A stretch of 64,000 nt of DNA from Sinorhizobium sp. 6-70 (GCF_030124375.1 NZ_JASKLS010000003.1:1-64000); one strand, 5' to 3'. Numbered from the stretch's first letter, positions 42,730 through 52,058 are shown. Notes: generated by a model not told the origin, from the sequence alone. Made by a program: numbers and translations.

Positions 42730-44088
42730 CTACCGTTCGGAAAAGACCTGGCTCGCGGTGACCATAGCTGACTGAACGCGGCTGAAGCCGGCATAGGGCA
42801 GCATGTGGAGAATGGCCTCGGTCACTTGTTGCCTTGTCGCCCCGGTGTTCAACGCGCCTGCGACGTGAACCTTGAGCGGTGTTTCATCCGCTTTCGTGCC
42901 ACGCGCCGTAAGTGCGGCGACTGTGGCTAGTTCGCGCGATTTGAGATCGAGCCCAGACCGGGAGAATACTTCTCCATAGGAGAACTCAAGGATATAGCGG
43001 CCGAGATCGGGAGCGACGTCATGGAACGCGTTGACCACGGCCTCGCCCGAAGCCTGGCTGATCTCGCCCATGGCGGCGACACCCCGGTTAAACCGAACGT
43101 CGTCGGTCTCTGTCTGTGCACGCTGTGTGGCGATTGCCTCGCCGGAACTTGACGGCGTGGCAAGGCCGCCAGGCCCTTCCGCTTCGGCAAATACAGCCAG
43201 CGCGGGCTCCACTGCCGTCAGTGCCTGCGGCCAACCAATGTAGACCGGCATCTGAATCAGCAACTCGGTGATCTCCGCGCGTGTCCAACCTGTGCGGAGA
43301 CATGCCTCGACGTGGAAGCGAACCGAACTGTCGAGGTTGCCGATAGCTATCACCATGGCGAGTGTCGCCAGTTCGCGATCCTTGAGCGCGAGCCCCGGTC
43401 GATTCCAGATTTCGCCGTGCGCAAATTCCACTGTCAGCCGATCAAGTTCGGGCGACGGCCCACTTCCGTCGATCACACGGCGGGCAAAGGTGCCGGCGTC
43501 ATCGCCGCCTGTCTTGAGCAACTGTTGAACGCCGAGCGCCCAGTCATCGCCGTCCGGCCGCCCGCTGTCCGCTTCGAACGTCACGCCGCGCTCGGCGAAC
43601 ACTTCGCGCGCGAGGAGTATGGCATCCTGGGCGAAAGGAAAGCCGCCGTAAACGACGCTATGGAGCAAGGTCTCGACTATCTCGCGCGGACTCCAGCCGG
43701 TTTCCAGCATCCCGGCGATGTGAAAGCGAAGCGCGGGGCGCGCTGTGCCGAGTACGGTGATCACGGCCACATTGATGAGCTCGCGCATTTTCTGGGACAG
43801 GCCAGGACGCGCCATGACATCCCCATAGGCGTCTTCGATGAGAAGCCGGGAAAGATCCGCGGAAAGCGGATCCAGGGTCCGACTGAAGTCCGCGCCACCA
43901 ACGGCCCTGAGCGCTTCAAGGCCCCTTGCGCGGCGATCGCCAGCTAAGGCGCCGGTCGGTTGGGCGGCCGCGGAGTTACCGAGAGCGGCGGCGGTCACTA
44001 GTCCTACGGATGTTGTGAGCATCGTTCGTCTGTCCCGATCTGTCGTGCCGCCACTGTCAGGCCCGGCACCGTTCCATGCTTTAACCAT
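42730..44088 (-). CDS. Secreted protein with three tandem carboxymuconolactone-decarboxylase-like domains (452 aa)
   Basis: After a signal with DRDRRTMLTTSVGLVTAAALGNSAAA (twin-arginine-like), three AhpD/CMD repeats follow: about residues 60-165 (MRELINVAVITVLGTARPALRFHIAGMLETGWSPREIVETLLH), 190-305 (DRELATLAMVIAIGNLDSSVRFHVEACLRTGWTRAEITELLIQ) and 335-450 (SRELATVAALTARGTKADETPLKVHVAGALNTGATRQQVTEAILHM). The CXXC of peroxidase-type AhpD is absent; each repeat keeps the E..H pattern of decarboxylase-like members. Single- and double-domain forms are common, triple is unusual. Divergent from a LysR gene. Confidence 0.88.
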   Translation of the reverse strand: MVKAWNGAGPDSGGTTDRDRRTMLTTSVGLVTAAALGNSAAAQPTGALAGDRRARGLEALRAVGGADFSRTLDPLSADLSRLLIEDAYGDVMARPGLSQKMRELINVAVITVLGTARPALRFHIAGMLETGWSPREIVETLLHSVVYGGFPFAQDAILLAREVFAERGVTFEADSGRPDGDDWALGVQQLLKTGGDDAGTFARRVIDGSGPSPELDRLTVEFAHGEIWNRPGLALKDRELATLAMVIAIGNLDSSVRFHVEACLRTGWTRAEITELLIQMPVYIGWPQALTAVEPALAVFAEAEGPGGLATPSSSGEAIATQRAQTETDDVRFNRGVAAMGEISQASGEAVVNAFHDVAPDLGRYILEFSYGEVFSRSGLDLKSRELATVAALTARGTKADETPLKVHVAGALNTGATRQQVTEAILHMLPYAGFSRVQSAMVTASQVFSER

Positions 44089-44186
44089 CGTTTTGAGGAT
44101 CCCTTCTGCTTGGCCAGGGTGACCAAAGGATGAGACCGATGATTGCGGAGGCCTTGTGATGAATCCAATGAATAATTAGTATCGCT

Positions 44187-45104
44187 ATGATGCACACAGC
44201 GAATATCTCCCGCATAGACCTCAACCTCTTGGTAGTGTTCGACGCCCTGGTGGCCGAAGGCCATGCCACCCGGGCCGCCGAGCGAATCGGGCTCACTCAG
44301 CCAGCGGTCAGTCACGCACTCAATCGCTTGCGCGCCCTATTCGGAGATCCGCTCTTCGTCCGCTCGCCGCGGGGCATGGTGCCGACGCCGGCTGCACTGG
44401 ACGCCGCTCCGGCTATCCGGTCGATCCTCGAGCAGGTCGAAGGTGTGTTGCGCGGCAGCCGGACGTTCGCGCCAGAAGAAAGCAGACGACAGTTCGTGCT
44501 TGGCCTGTCCGACTATGCGGCCTACGTGCTCCTGCCTCGGCTCACGGCACGTGTGGAGCGCGAAGCGCCGAACATATCGCTCGTGATTCGAAACACCAGC
44601 CACGGTGTAGGCCTGTCTATGCTGGAAGAAGGATCAGTCGAGCTCATCGCCGGCAACTTTCCCGCGCCGCCTTCGCACATATGTGAGGAACTGCTTTACG
44701 AGGAGGATTTTGTCTGTGCGGGCCGCGGCGACCATCCCGCCCTTGCAGGTTCCCTCGATCTCGACCGCTACCTGTCCCTGCGTCATCTTCAGGTATCGAC
44801 GAAAGGCAATCCGCATGGTTATGTCGATGCCGTGCTGGCGGAGCGCGGCTTAAAGAGAAAGGTCGCCGTTACCGTTGGGCACTTCCTGATGGCTCCGTTT
44901 CTGGTCGACTCGTCCGACCTCGTCGCAACTGAACCTCGCCGCCTTTTCGGGCCAGTGGTCAGTCGGCTGCCGCTTCGCTTCTTCCCGCCCCCTATCGACA
45001 TTCCGCCGTTTCGGGTCGTTCAGGCCTGGCATGCACGTCATGACGCAGATCTTGGGCACCAGTGGCTTCGACGCGTGGTTCGGGAGGTCTCGCAACAGAC
45101 GTGA
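44187..45104 (+). CDS. LysR-family transcriptional regulator (305 aa)
   Basis: N-terminal winged helix NISRIDLNLLVVFDALVAEGHATRAAERIGLTQPAVSHALNRLRALFGDPLFVRSPRGMVPTPAA (NodD/LinR-like subgroup) and a substrate-binding domain complete through FPPPIDIPPFRVVQAWHARHDADLGHQWLRRVVREV. Divergent arrangement 98 bp from the triple-CMD gene suggests it controls it. Effector unknown. Confidence 0.92.
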   Translation: MMHTANISRIDLNLLVVFDALVAEGHATRAAERIGLTQPAVSHALNRLRALFGDPLFVRSPRGMVPTPAALDAAPAIRSILEQVEGVLRGSRTFAPEESRRQFVLGLSDYAAYVLLPRLTARVEREAPNISLVIRNTSHGVGLSMLEEGSVELIAGNFPAPPSHICEELLYEEDFVCAGRGDHPALAGSLDLDRYLSLRHLQVSTKGNPHGYVDAVLAERGLKRKVAVTVGHFLMAPFLVDSSDLVATEPRRLFGPVVSRLPLRFFPPPIDIPPFRVVQAWHARHDADLGHQWLRRVVREVSQQT

Positions 45105-45320
45105 TGCTCCCCGTCGGACCGTTGGGAAGCCTTGAACGTCAGGGGATGCGAGAAACAGCAACGCCGTGGTGGATTTTGCTCAATACCAGTTCCTCGTTGA
45201 GATCAGCCCGATCGCTCGGGCCTGCTCCGATCCGATTATCAGTCCACTTGCCATGAAAGGATCCATAAGCCATCAGTTTCGTTGTTGCCCCTCGCGGAAG
45301 TTGCTGATTTTATGCTGGAA

Positions 45321-45395
45321 TCGGCTCAGAGCCATTTGGGGTTGCTTTTGAGTTCAGAATCGCTGCCTAGAGCCAAACTCAGTTCCTTTAGTGCT
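45321..45395 (+). repeat. Degenerate 75-bp direct repeat, left copy (pairs with 53362-53434)
   Basis: Begins cggctcaga, then catttgggg, ttgcttttgag, aatcgctgcctag, gccaaactc. The right copy reads the same blocks in order and orientation (about three quarters identical by eye). The gene-free stretch 45105-45436 otherwise shows no gene. It adjoins a decayed SDR at right and an IS66 tail lies 120 bp left of the other copy. Confidence 0.65.
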
Positions 45396-45436
45396 AAAAG
45401 CAACGTTGTTTGGCTCTGAAATCAGCTTGTAAGGAC

Positions 45437-45745
45437 GGAACACCCAGCAAGGCGGCCGTGCGCTCCTTCGCCCGAACCTGGACGAACGAACTCGCGACCA
45501 AGGGCATCCGGGTCAATGTCGTCAGCCCCGGCCCGACCGACACGCCGATGTTCGACTCCGCTTCCGATGAGGTGCGCGACACCTTGACGAAGCTTATCCC
45601 GCTCGGGCGCCTTGGGCAGCCAGGCGAGGTGGCAGCGGCGGCTTTGTTTCTTGCCAGTGATGAAAGCAGCTTTATTGCCGGCGCAGAACTTTGCGTCGAC
45701 GGCGGCATGCTCAGGTTTGAGGGCTGGCCCTCAGCCACAACCTGA
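45437..45745 (+). pseudogene. C-terminal fragment of a short-chain dehydrogenase
   Basis: Begins abruptly at GTPSKAAVRSFARTW, just after where the catalytic Tyr should be, and runs through INVVSPGPTD-like VRVNVVSPGPTDTPMF to FIAGAELCVDGGML. The Rossmann half is missing and there is no start signal. It may be the other end of the same ancestral gene as the N-terminal SDR fragment at 50382-50540. Confidence 0.85.
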
Positions 45746-45840
45746 TACGAGCGGGAACGACATTGCTCAAATCTCGGGTATCTTTGCTTGTTCCTCCAAA
45801 CGGGCTTTATGCTTCGATCCGGATGTGATTTCTTCGCGTC

Positions 45841-46734
45841 ATGACCGACGATCTTCTCAGAGCCGTTCGCCGCTATACGGAGGCCCATTCCGATCTAACC
45901 GGTCTGGCCCGGACGCCCATTCCGGGTCTGATCGCTATTCGGCAAACCAAGAAGACCGAGCTTCAGCACGCGATCAACCGCCCTCTCGTGTGCCTCGTCG
46001 TGCAGGGAACGAAGCAGATTTCGCTGGGCGATCAGAGCTTCACGCACAACACCGGGTCAACCTTACTCATTACTGCGGATGTGCCGACTGTAAGCCAGAT
46101 CGCCCGTGCGAGCCCCGCCGAGCCCTATCTTTCGCTCGCGCTATATCTCGATCCGACAGTCATTGCGGAGCTTTCGGTGGAGATGAAGGTCGCGCGGGAG
46201 GGGAGGAATGTCCCCGTCCGCATTGATCCCACCGATCAGGAGGTCGCAGACACCGCGCTCCGCCTGATGCGTCTCCTAGAGCGGCCCGAATCCGTGCCAG
46301 TGCTGCAAGCTCAAGTCGTCCGCGAGATGCACTATTGGCTCCTGTCCGGGCGGCATGGAACTGCGGTCCGGCGGCTCGGCTGTCCAGAAAGCCACGCACA
46401 GCGCATCGCGCGCGCAGTCGCTCTTATTCGTGAGGAGTATGCAAAGCCCTTGCCTGTCGAACGCCTTGCGGAAGCCGCCAGGATGAGCGCTTCCTCATTC
46501 CACCAACATTTCCGCGCCATAACGACACTGTCGCCTCTGCAGTTTCAGAAGCAACTGCGCCTGATCGAAGCGCGGCGCTTAATGCTCGTGGAAGGCGCCT
46601 CTGCCAGCCATGCCGCCTATACGGTCGGCTATGAAAGCGTGCCTCAATTCACACGCGAATATGGCAGGATGTTCGGCCTGTCGCCCGTAAAGTACATCAA
46701 GGTTGCCAAGGGCAGCTTGGAAGCAGTGGCATAG
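45841..46734 (+). CDS. AraC-family regulator with AraC_N sensing domain (297 aa)
   Basis: N-terminal cupin-like AraC_N domain (TPIPGLIAIRQTKKTELQHAINRPLVCLVVQGTKQISLGDQSF), then two HTH motifs (IREEYAKPLPVERLAEAARMSASSFHQHFRAITTLSPLQFQKQLRLIEARRLM and ASHAAYTVGYESVPQFTREYGRMFGLSPVKYI). Intact. It stands amid decayed SDR and GST genes, which may be its old targets. Effector unknown. Confidence 0.9.
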   Translation: MTDDLLRAVRRYTEAHSDLTGLARTPIPGLIAIRQTKKTELQHAINRPLVCLVVQGTKQISLGDQSFTHNTGSTLLITADVPTVSQIARASPAEPYLSLALYLDPTVIAELSVEMKVAREGRNVPVRIDPTDQEVADTALRLMRLLERPESVPVLQAQVVREMHYWLLSGRHGTAVRRLGCPESHAQRIARAVALIREEYAKPLPVERLAEAARMSASSFHQHFRAITTLSPLQFQKQLRLIEARRLMLVEGASASHAAYTVGYESVPQFTREYGRMFGLSPVKYIKVAKGSLEAVA

Positions 46735-46956
46735 CAACGAGCCGGCAGGGGTTCGCCGCCCGCACCCATGGCGCGGCCCCATCAGCAATCGGACGGAAAG
46801 CGGCGCCAGAGAACGCGCTTAGATGGCCGACAGAGTCAGCATATTCTCGCGATCGATTTGCAGAATCGGGAAAGGGCGACAGAGGATTCAGCAACAAAGC
46901 ATCGGCCTGCCGGCCATTATGGAGGGCAAGCGGACGATCAAGGTTACGCCGTTTCG

Positions 46957-47319
46957 TACATGGCCGCCTATCGCTTCATGCGCACGTTCAGCGAAGGAAC
47001 CGATCGGGTCGTGCTCGGCTACTTTCGCCGTCGTATCGACGACTTTCTCGGAATCCTCGAAAACCGGCTTCGGGATCGGCGGTTCGTCGTGGGGGCCGAT
47101 GTCACCGTCGCTGACATCTCGATGTGCGCCTACCTGTCCTATCCCGAGGACGAGATCGGTTACGACCTCGCGCGCAGCTACCAGCATATCCGGTCGTGGC
47201 TGGACCGGCTCGCGGCAGTTCCGGGTTGGCAGGGGCCTTACGATCTCCTGCCGGGCCAGCGCTTACCGCGTTTTGACGGGAATCCGAGTGGCAATCTGAA
47301 AGCCAGTTGGCAAGTCTGA
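46957..47319 (+). pseudogene. C-terminal fragment of a glutathione S-transferase
   Basis: Only the helical C-terminal domain is readable: YMAAYRFMRTFSEGTDRVVLGYFRRRIDDFLGILENRLRDRRFVVGADVTVADISMCAYLSY...LDRLAAVPGWQGPYDLLPGQRLP. The thioredoxin-fold half with the glutathione site is missing; sequence upstream (46780-46956) shows no recognisable part of it. Not expected to be functional. Confidence 0.8.
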
Positions 47320-47551
47320 CATCATTGAGCCGTTGAAGCAGGCTGCAGGCAGCGCGGATGCGCCGCCACGACACTAAGACTTGATGGTCGCGCAGCTTGC
47401 CGATCACTCCGGAGATTCAGGCAAGACTCGGCGAGCTTCGGGCAACATCGACGAGTGCTTTGCCGCCATATTCTGTTCACCACCGTGGGACCGAGCCGAC
47501 TAAGTAGGTGACGGTGAGCGAAAACGAGCAATGCCATCATGGAGAAGATCA

Positions 47552-48247
47552 ATGACCAATATTCTGATTGTTCTTTCGGCAGCGGACAAATGGACCCGGG
47601 CCGATGGCTCCGTCTACGAAACGGGGGTGTGGGCCGAGGAATTCGTCGTGGTCGACGAGGCCCTGATCAAGGCGGGCTTCCAGGTCGACCTCGCGAGCCC
47701 GGGCGGTATCGCTCCCACGATGGACGCGCGCAGCCTGGACCCCAAGATCGTAGGTGAGGAAGTGGCCGAACGCATGCGCAGCTATCTGACCAAAAACTCG
47801 GAACGGGTCGAAGAACCTCTGGTCCTCACCGACGTCGAAGTGAGCCGCTACGATGCCGTCGTCGTGCCCGGCGGGCACGGGCCGGTGGAGGACCTCTACA
47901 AGGATCCCGATATGGGCCGCGTTCTGATTGAAGCCAATCGAGACCAGAAGATCATCGCCGCGGTCTGCCACGGCCCGGCGGCGCTGCTGGCTGCCAGGGA
48001 CGAGAACGGGCAATGGCCTTTCGCGGGGCGCAAAATGACCTCCCTCACAGATGAGGAGGAAATCGAGTTCGGGACCGCCGACAATGCGCCCTGGCTACTC
48101 GCTGACACGCTGCGCAAGTCCGGCGCGCTCTTTGAGCAGGGGCCGAATTGGGCCGTCTATGTCGTCGAGGACGGCAACCTCCTGACCGGCCAGAATCCCG
48201 CATCGTCGGCGGCGCTCGCGGACGCGGTCATCGCCGCGCTTCGTTGA
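47552..48247 (+). CDS. DJ-1/PfpI (type 1 glutamine amidotransferase-like) protein (231 aa)
   Basis: Hsp31/glyoxalase III-type member of the DJ-1 superfamily. Nucleophile elbow IAAVCHGPAALLAARD holds the catalytic Cys, with YDAVVVPGGHGPVEDLYKD before it and EEFVVVDEAL carrying the supporting acidic residues. ATG 47552 is after gaagatc; longer starts are less likely. Possible role in methylglyoxal detoxification or protein repair. Confidence 0.9.
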   Translation: MTNILIVLSAADKWTRADGSVYETGVWAEEFVVVDEALIKAGFQVDLASPGGIAPTMDARSLDPKIVGEEVAERMRSYLTKNSERVEEPLVLTDVEVSRYDAVVVPGGHGPVEDLYKDPDMGRVLIEANRDQKIIAAVCHGPAALLAARDENGQWPFAGRKMTSLTDEEEIEFGTADNAPWLLADTLRKSGALFEQGPNWAVYVVEDGNLLTGQNPASSAALADAVIAALR

Positions 48248-48289
48248 CGAAGTGCGTGCCCGGCTGACCATCTTGCGTCGGGTCAGTAG

Positions 48290-48610
48290 CGTGCTGCGCC
48301 GCTTGGTCCAGCGCGGGAACGTCGCGTGCGGCCGGCTGGCGCCATAGCCGGGCAGCTCAGGGATGACCAGCGTGTGGTGACGTGCCAGCATTGGGTCGAC
48401 CTTGCGCCACGCGATATGCGTCTCGGGAAAGCCATGAAGCAGCAGGAGCGGCGGCCCTGCGCCGCCGATGACGCCGGCGAAGCGAACGCCGCCGGCGTCC
48501 ATGTCCAAGGTGCGGAAGCCCGGAAAGAACGGCGCTACCGCATCACGCCTGCGGGCAGCCGTGATGTCGATGGTAGAGTTTGAAGGACAGTGTCGCCGAT
48601 CCAGGTTCAC
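48290..48610 (-). pseudogene. N-terminal fragment of an alpha/beta hydrolase
   Basis: Reads DAVAPFFPGFRTLDMDAGGVRFAGVIGGAGPPLLLLHGFPETHIAWRKVDPMLARHHTLVIPELPGYGASRPHATFPRW then loses homology at about residue 100, before the nucleophile. The HGFPETH and PELPGYG motifs match haloacetate dehalogenase/epoxide hydrolase types. The remainder is missing. Confidence 0.8.
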
Positions 48611-48618
48611 GTCGATCC

Positions 48619-49593
48619 TCAGCTCCTGTTGGCGGCCTGCACGAAGGCGGCAAGCTCCTGTCCGTACCGTACCGGCTCCTCATAAAAGGGGCTGTGTCCG
48701 CTGTCGGAGAAAAGCGAGAGCCGGCTGTTAGCGTGGCTGGACTTGATCCGTTCCGACATCGCGACGCGAACCAGCCGGTCGTGGACGCCATGCGTCAGCA
48801 GGATCGGGCCGGCAAAGGCGTTGAATACGGGTTCGAGATCGGTTGTCTCCGTCTTGATGAAGCCCTCGTTCACCGCGCGGGCGGTCATGCCGTTGATGAC
48901 CAGCATGCGCTGCATCTCCACCGCGGTCGGCGGCCGGTGGAAGCAGGCGGCGAGGAAATCGGCCGTGGCCGCGGTGCGCTCTGCCAGGTCGTGCGAAGTG
49001 GAGGTGCCGGTGAAGGTCGCCGCCTCCTCGGTGAGGAGATCCGGCGACAGCCTGGTGACGGCGTCGACTAGATTGACGCCGGCAACTGCCGAACCCCCGT
49101 ATTTGCGCAGATAGGCGCCGGCCACGAAACCGCCGAGTGACCATCCCACGAGCACTGGCCGGCGAAGCTTGGCGCCGGCGATTACGGCGGCGACATCGTC
49201 CGCCCATCGATCGGCATCGGAATAGGCGTCGAGTGCGGTCGGCTTGTCGGAATCGCCATGGCCACGAAGGTCGAAGCTCGCCATGCGAAAGCCCGCCAGC
49301 GCAGGATCGGCGAACTGCTTTTCCCAGCTCAGGCGGCTCTGACGCAGGCCATGGATGAAGAGGACCTCCGGCGCTTGGCCGTCGCCCAGCGTCTCGCCTG
49401 TCAGCATCACGCCATCCGCCGAGCGCACGGCGAATGGTTCGCGCGCTGCCGTAAGTGCTCTATCGGCCTCCGACCCAGGGGCAGCGCTGCCAGCGGATGC
49501 CGCATGATCTCGCGGCGCCGCATGTGCGGCTTCGATGACCAAGGTGGCGAGGCCGGCCGCGCCGGCGAGGAAGGTACGTCTCGAGTGGCTCAT
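48619..49593 (-). CDS. Exported alpha/beta hydrolase (324 aa)
   Basis: A twin-arginine signal (MSHSRRTFLAGAAGLATLVIEAAHA) precedes a complete hydrolase: oxyanion HGLRQSRLSWEKQF, FDLRGHGDSDKP, nucleophile GWSLGGFVAGAY, acid HGVHDRLV and catalytic His in SDSGHSPFYEEP. Substrate unknown; resembles non-heme chloroperoxidase/ester hydrolases. Divergent from the TetR gene at 49672, which may repress it. Confidence 0.9.
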   Translation of the reverse strand: MSHSRRTFLAGAAGLATLVIEAAHAAPRDHAASAGSAAPGSEADRALTAAREPFAVRSADGVMLTGETLGDGQAPEVLFIHGLRQSRLSWEKQFADPALAGFRMASFDLRGHGDSDKPTALDAYSDADRWADDVAAVIAGAKLRRPVLVGWSLGGFVAGAYLRKYGGSAVAGVNLVDAVTRLSPDLLTEEAATFTGTSTSHDLAERTAATADFLAACFHRPPTAVEMQRMLVINGMTARAVNEGFIKTETTDLEPVFNAFAGPILLTHGVHDRLVRVAMSERIKSSHANSRLSLFSDSGHSPFYEEPVRYGQELAAFVQAANRS

Positions 49594-49671
49594 GAGTGTC
49601 GCTCCATGTTGTTTAGCGAGCGCTATTCAACGTACTTGACTTCGTCTGTCAAGGGTTGTTTAGTGACCGAT

Positions 49672-50289
49672 ATGGAAAGCAAAGCAAAATCACGCGGCGG
49701 ACGACCTTGGAGTTTCGACCGAGAAAAGGCGGTCGAAACCGCGATGCGGCTGTTCTGGCGGCACGGCTATGAAGGGGTGTCGATCGGTGATCTCACGACG
49801 GAGATAGGAATAGCGCCCCCAAGCCTCTACGCTGCCTTTGGCAGCAAGGCGGAGCTCTACCGGGAAGCAGTTACACGCTACGAGAAGACGCTTGGATGCC
49901 TGGATGTGGCGTCCATCAAATCGGCGGGGTCGCTGGCGGACGCAGTACGAGTATTGCTCGAGGAAGCCGTGAGAGCCGTAACCGACCCTCACCGTGAACG
50001 TGGCTGCCTGATCTCAAGTGGCATGATCGCTTGTCATCCGGAGCATGCCCCGCTCGCCCGCGACGCGGCCACGCGCCGTGATGCTATGCGCGAGCGGATT
50101 GGGGAAGCGCTCCAGCCCTTTGCCGGCGCGGACGAGGTTCGGCGCTTGGCGCGCCATCTGGCTGCCGTCATGCAGGGTATTTCGATCCAGGCGCGCGACG
50201 GTAGCGAGCTAGCGGAACTGCAGGAGATCGTTGAAGATGTAGTGGCGGGCGTCGCAGCACGGATTCCCAAGGATGGGCGAACACATTGA
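49672..50289 (+). CDS. TetR-family regulator (205 aa)
   Basis: N-terminal HTH: RGGRPWSFDREKAVETAMRLFWRHGYEGVSIGDLTTEIGIAPPSLYAAFGSKAELYREAVTRYEKT; the C-terminal domain contains ERGCLISSGMIACHPEHAPLA, typical of TetR C_16-like members. GTG at 49663 is an alternative start. Divergent from the exported hydrolase across 78 bp. Confidence 0.9.
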   Translation: MESKAKSRGGRPWSFDREKAVETAMRLFWRHGYEGVSIGDLTTEIGIAPPSLYAAFGSKAELYREAVTRYEKTLGCLDVASIKSAGSLADAVRVLLEEAVRAVTDPHRERGCLISSGMIACHPEHAPLARDAATRRDAMRERIGEALQPFAGADEVRRLARHLAAVMQGISIQARDGSELAELQEIVEDVVAGVAARIPKDGRTH

Positions 50290-50381
50290 CTTGCAAAACG
50301 CAGAACCGGCAGAGCTGGCGCACGACCATGCGTCGAGCGAGAGCGACGCGAGAGAGACCGTATCGAGCAGCTCGTCACCAA

Positions 50382-50540
50382 GCTCTGTCGATCAAGGCCG
50401 ATGTGTGCAGGCCTGTCGAGTTCGGTGCCATTTTCGCCGAGGCAAAGGGCCACTTTGGCAAGATCGACATCGTCGTCGCCAACTCGGGAATCGAAGCCGT
50501 CGGAATTTCGGCGCTGGATTTCGACGCATTTTTTTGCAGT
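50382..50540 (+). pseudogene. Internal/N-terminal fragment of a short-chain dehydrogenase with frameshift
   Basis: Readable SDR piece: ALSIKADVCRPVEFGAIFAEAKGHFGKIDIVVANSGIEAVGISALDFD, then a run of seven T shifts frame, after which AVNAK (the SDR VNxKG motif) can be read. The beginning (cofactor loop) and the catalytic end are missing. It ends where the minus-strand flavin-reductase fragment begins. Confidence 0.75.
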
Positions 50541-50544
50541 GAAC

Positions 50545-50835
50545 GCAAAAGAAGGCGACCAGCGGTGGCCGTAAAGAGACTGCCGTGAAGGAACCGACCA
50601 CCATGCCCACGGGTCCGTCGCCCTCGGTCTCCGCAGTTATCACTGCTACGCCGGTTGGATAGTGGCTGAGGGTCTCCCTGAAAACCTTGTCGTCGAAACT
50701 GCTTTGCTGGAACTCGGGCGCTTCCTGCCGGCTGCGTAGACGATTGAACCATCTTTTCTCCACCCATGATGACCAAGCTGCGCCAGCGCTCTTCTGGAAA
50801 CTGCCATGGTGCGATGCCTTGACAACCTTATTCAT
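50545..50835 (-). pseudogene. N-terminal fragment of a flavin reductase (RutF/HpaC type)
   Basis: Reads MNKVVKASHHGSFQ...SFDDKVFRETLSHYPTGVAVITAETEGDGPVGMVVGSFTAVSLRPPLVAFF, the flavin-binding first third, then loses homology at the junction with the SDR fragment. An ATG at 50835 is intact. The remaining two thirds are missing. The 250 bases to its left (50836-51083) hold nothing I recognise. Confidence 0.8.
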
Positions 50836-51083
50836 TCCCTCGATCTGTCGTGACTAGCAAGAAGCTGTCCCGACCAGTCGTGCGCGAGCTCACCAACTAG
50901 TGGTGCTGTTCCGTGCCGCGAGCTGACGAACCGCAGGCATGCTATCCGGGGAGGTGGTGCAGCAGCGTTGATGGCCATCGGCGAGGGCTTAGCACATCTG
51001 GCTTTGGAAGAAGCAATTGCACGTCCAGGACGCCCTCGCAGCCCAGGGCGCTGACGATAGTCGTTCGGAAGTTCCCGCACCTT

Positions 51084-51575
51084 TCATTCTCGGTTGCGCG
51101 ACTTGTTCCCGTCAACGCTGGCAGTGATTCGATCCAGATTTTCGATCAGCCGAGTGAGTAAGGCGACGAGTTGAACAGCTTCTTCCTCGGTGAACCCATC
51201 CATTGCGTCACGATTTCCTTTGAACAGGGTCTCAATTGCGTCCGGCAAACGTGCCTGCGCGGCCCTCGTAAGGACTATGCGGCTACTTCGCCCATCTTCC
51301 GGGTGAGGGGTTCGCTGGATCAAACCGTCCCGCTCCATTCGCGCGAGCATTTGTGCCATCGGCGGTTGCTCTACCTTGGCGAAGCGGGCCAGATCGCGTT
51401 GCGTGCTTGCTTTCCCGTTCTGCAGCGCGATCAGCACTGGCAAGTAGCCCACCCCGAATCCGAGCGGCTTCAGGCGTGCCTCGCTTAAACGGGCAAACCC
51501 CCGCGCTGCAAGACTGATGAGATGCCCCGGCGTAGAAAGCACGTCATTTTTCATCCTCCGTATATCCTTTCCCAT
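51084..51575 (-). CDS. MarR-family regulator (163 aa)
   Basis: Winged helix protein: GHLISLAARGFARLSEARLKPLGFGVGYLPVLIALQNGKASTQRDLARFAKVEQPPMAQMLARMERDGLIQRTPHPEDGRSSRIVLTRAAQARL, then a dimer helix. Start is either 51575 (MGKDIRR) or 51554 (MKNDV); a cggagg lies directly against the latter, too close to serve it. Divergent from the SnoaL gene, which it probably controls. Confidence 0.88.
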   Translation of the reverse strand: MGKDIRRMKNDVLSTPGHLISLAARGFARLSEARLKPLGFGVGYLPVLIALQNGKASTQRDLARFAKVEQPPMAQMLARMERDGLIQRTPHPEDGRSSRIVLTRAAQARLPDAIETLFKGNRDAMDGFTEEEAVQLVALLTRLIENLDRITASVDGNKSRNRE

Positions 51576-51680
51576 GGTTGACCAATTTACATACGTGCAT
51601 ATATATCTCCGGCAGGCGAACTGGCAAGTTCGGCTCCCTGCCGCCCAATAAGTCCGGTCAACCCATTTTGAGGAAACGAT

Positions 51681-52058
51681 ATGTCCGAAACCCACGTTGA
51701 AATTATCAAACGCATCTACGAGCGCTTTAACGCCCGAGACATCGACGGGGTCCTCGCCGAGCTTGTCAATGATGTCACCTGGGCGAACGGTATGGATGGA
51801 GGCCACGTTCATGGGCGTGAGGCTGTGCGCGATTATTGGATACGGCAATGGGGCGTCGTCAGTCCTCATGTTGAGCCGGTGGCCTTTCGGACAACAGATG
51901 ATGGTGTCATCGCTGTGGAGGTGATCCAGTCCGTGTTCGATCTTGATGGCCAGCCGCTAAAGGGGCAGACGCATGGGCTCAAGGACAAGACGGTGATGCA
52001 CATCTTTCGCATGGAAAGCGGTAAGATCGCGCGTTTTGATATCGGGGATGCCCCGTGA
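51681..52058 (+). CDS. SnoaL/NTF2-like protein (125 aa)
   Basis: Cone-shaped alpha+beta barrel of the NTF2 superfamily: ETHVEIIKRIYERFNARDIDGVLAELVNDVTWANGMDGGHVHGREAVRDYWIRQWGVVSPHVEP, then RMESGKIARFDIGDAP. No definite catalytic pair. It precedes an SDR gene by 107 bp and may share regulation by the divergent MarR protein. Confidence 0.88.
   Translation: MSETHVEIIKRIYERFNARDIDGVLAELVNDVTWANGMDGGHVHGREAVRDYWIRQWGVVSPHVEPVAFRTTDDGVIAVEVIQSVFDLDGQPLKGQTHGLKDKTVMHIFRMESGKIARFDIGDAP

Noticed and set aside
47320..47551. Possible gene remnant between the GST fragment and the DJ-1/PfpI gene
   Set aside because: Several short frames exist but none gives a recognisable protein, so it is left unannotated.
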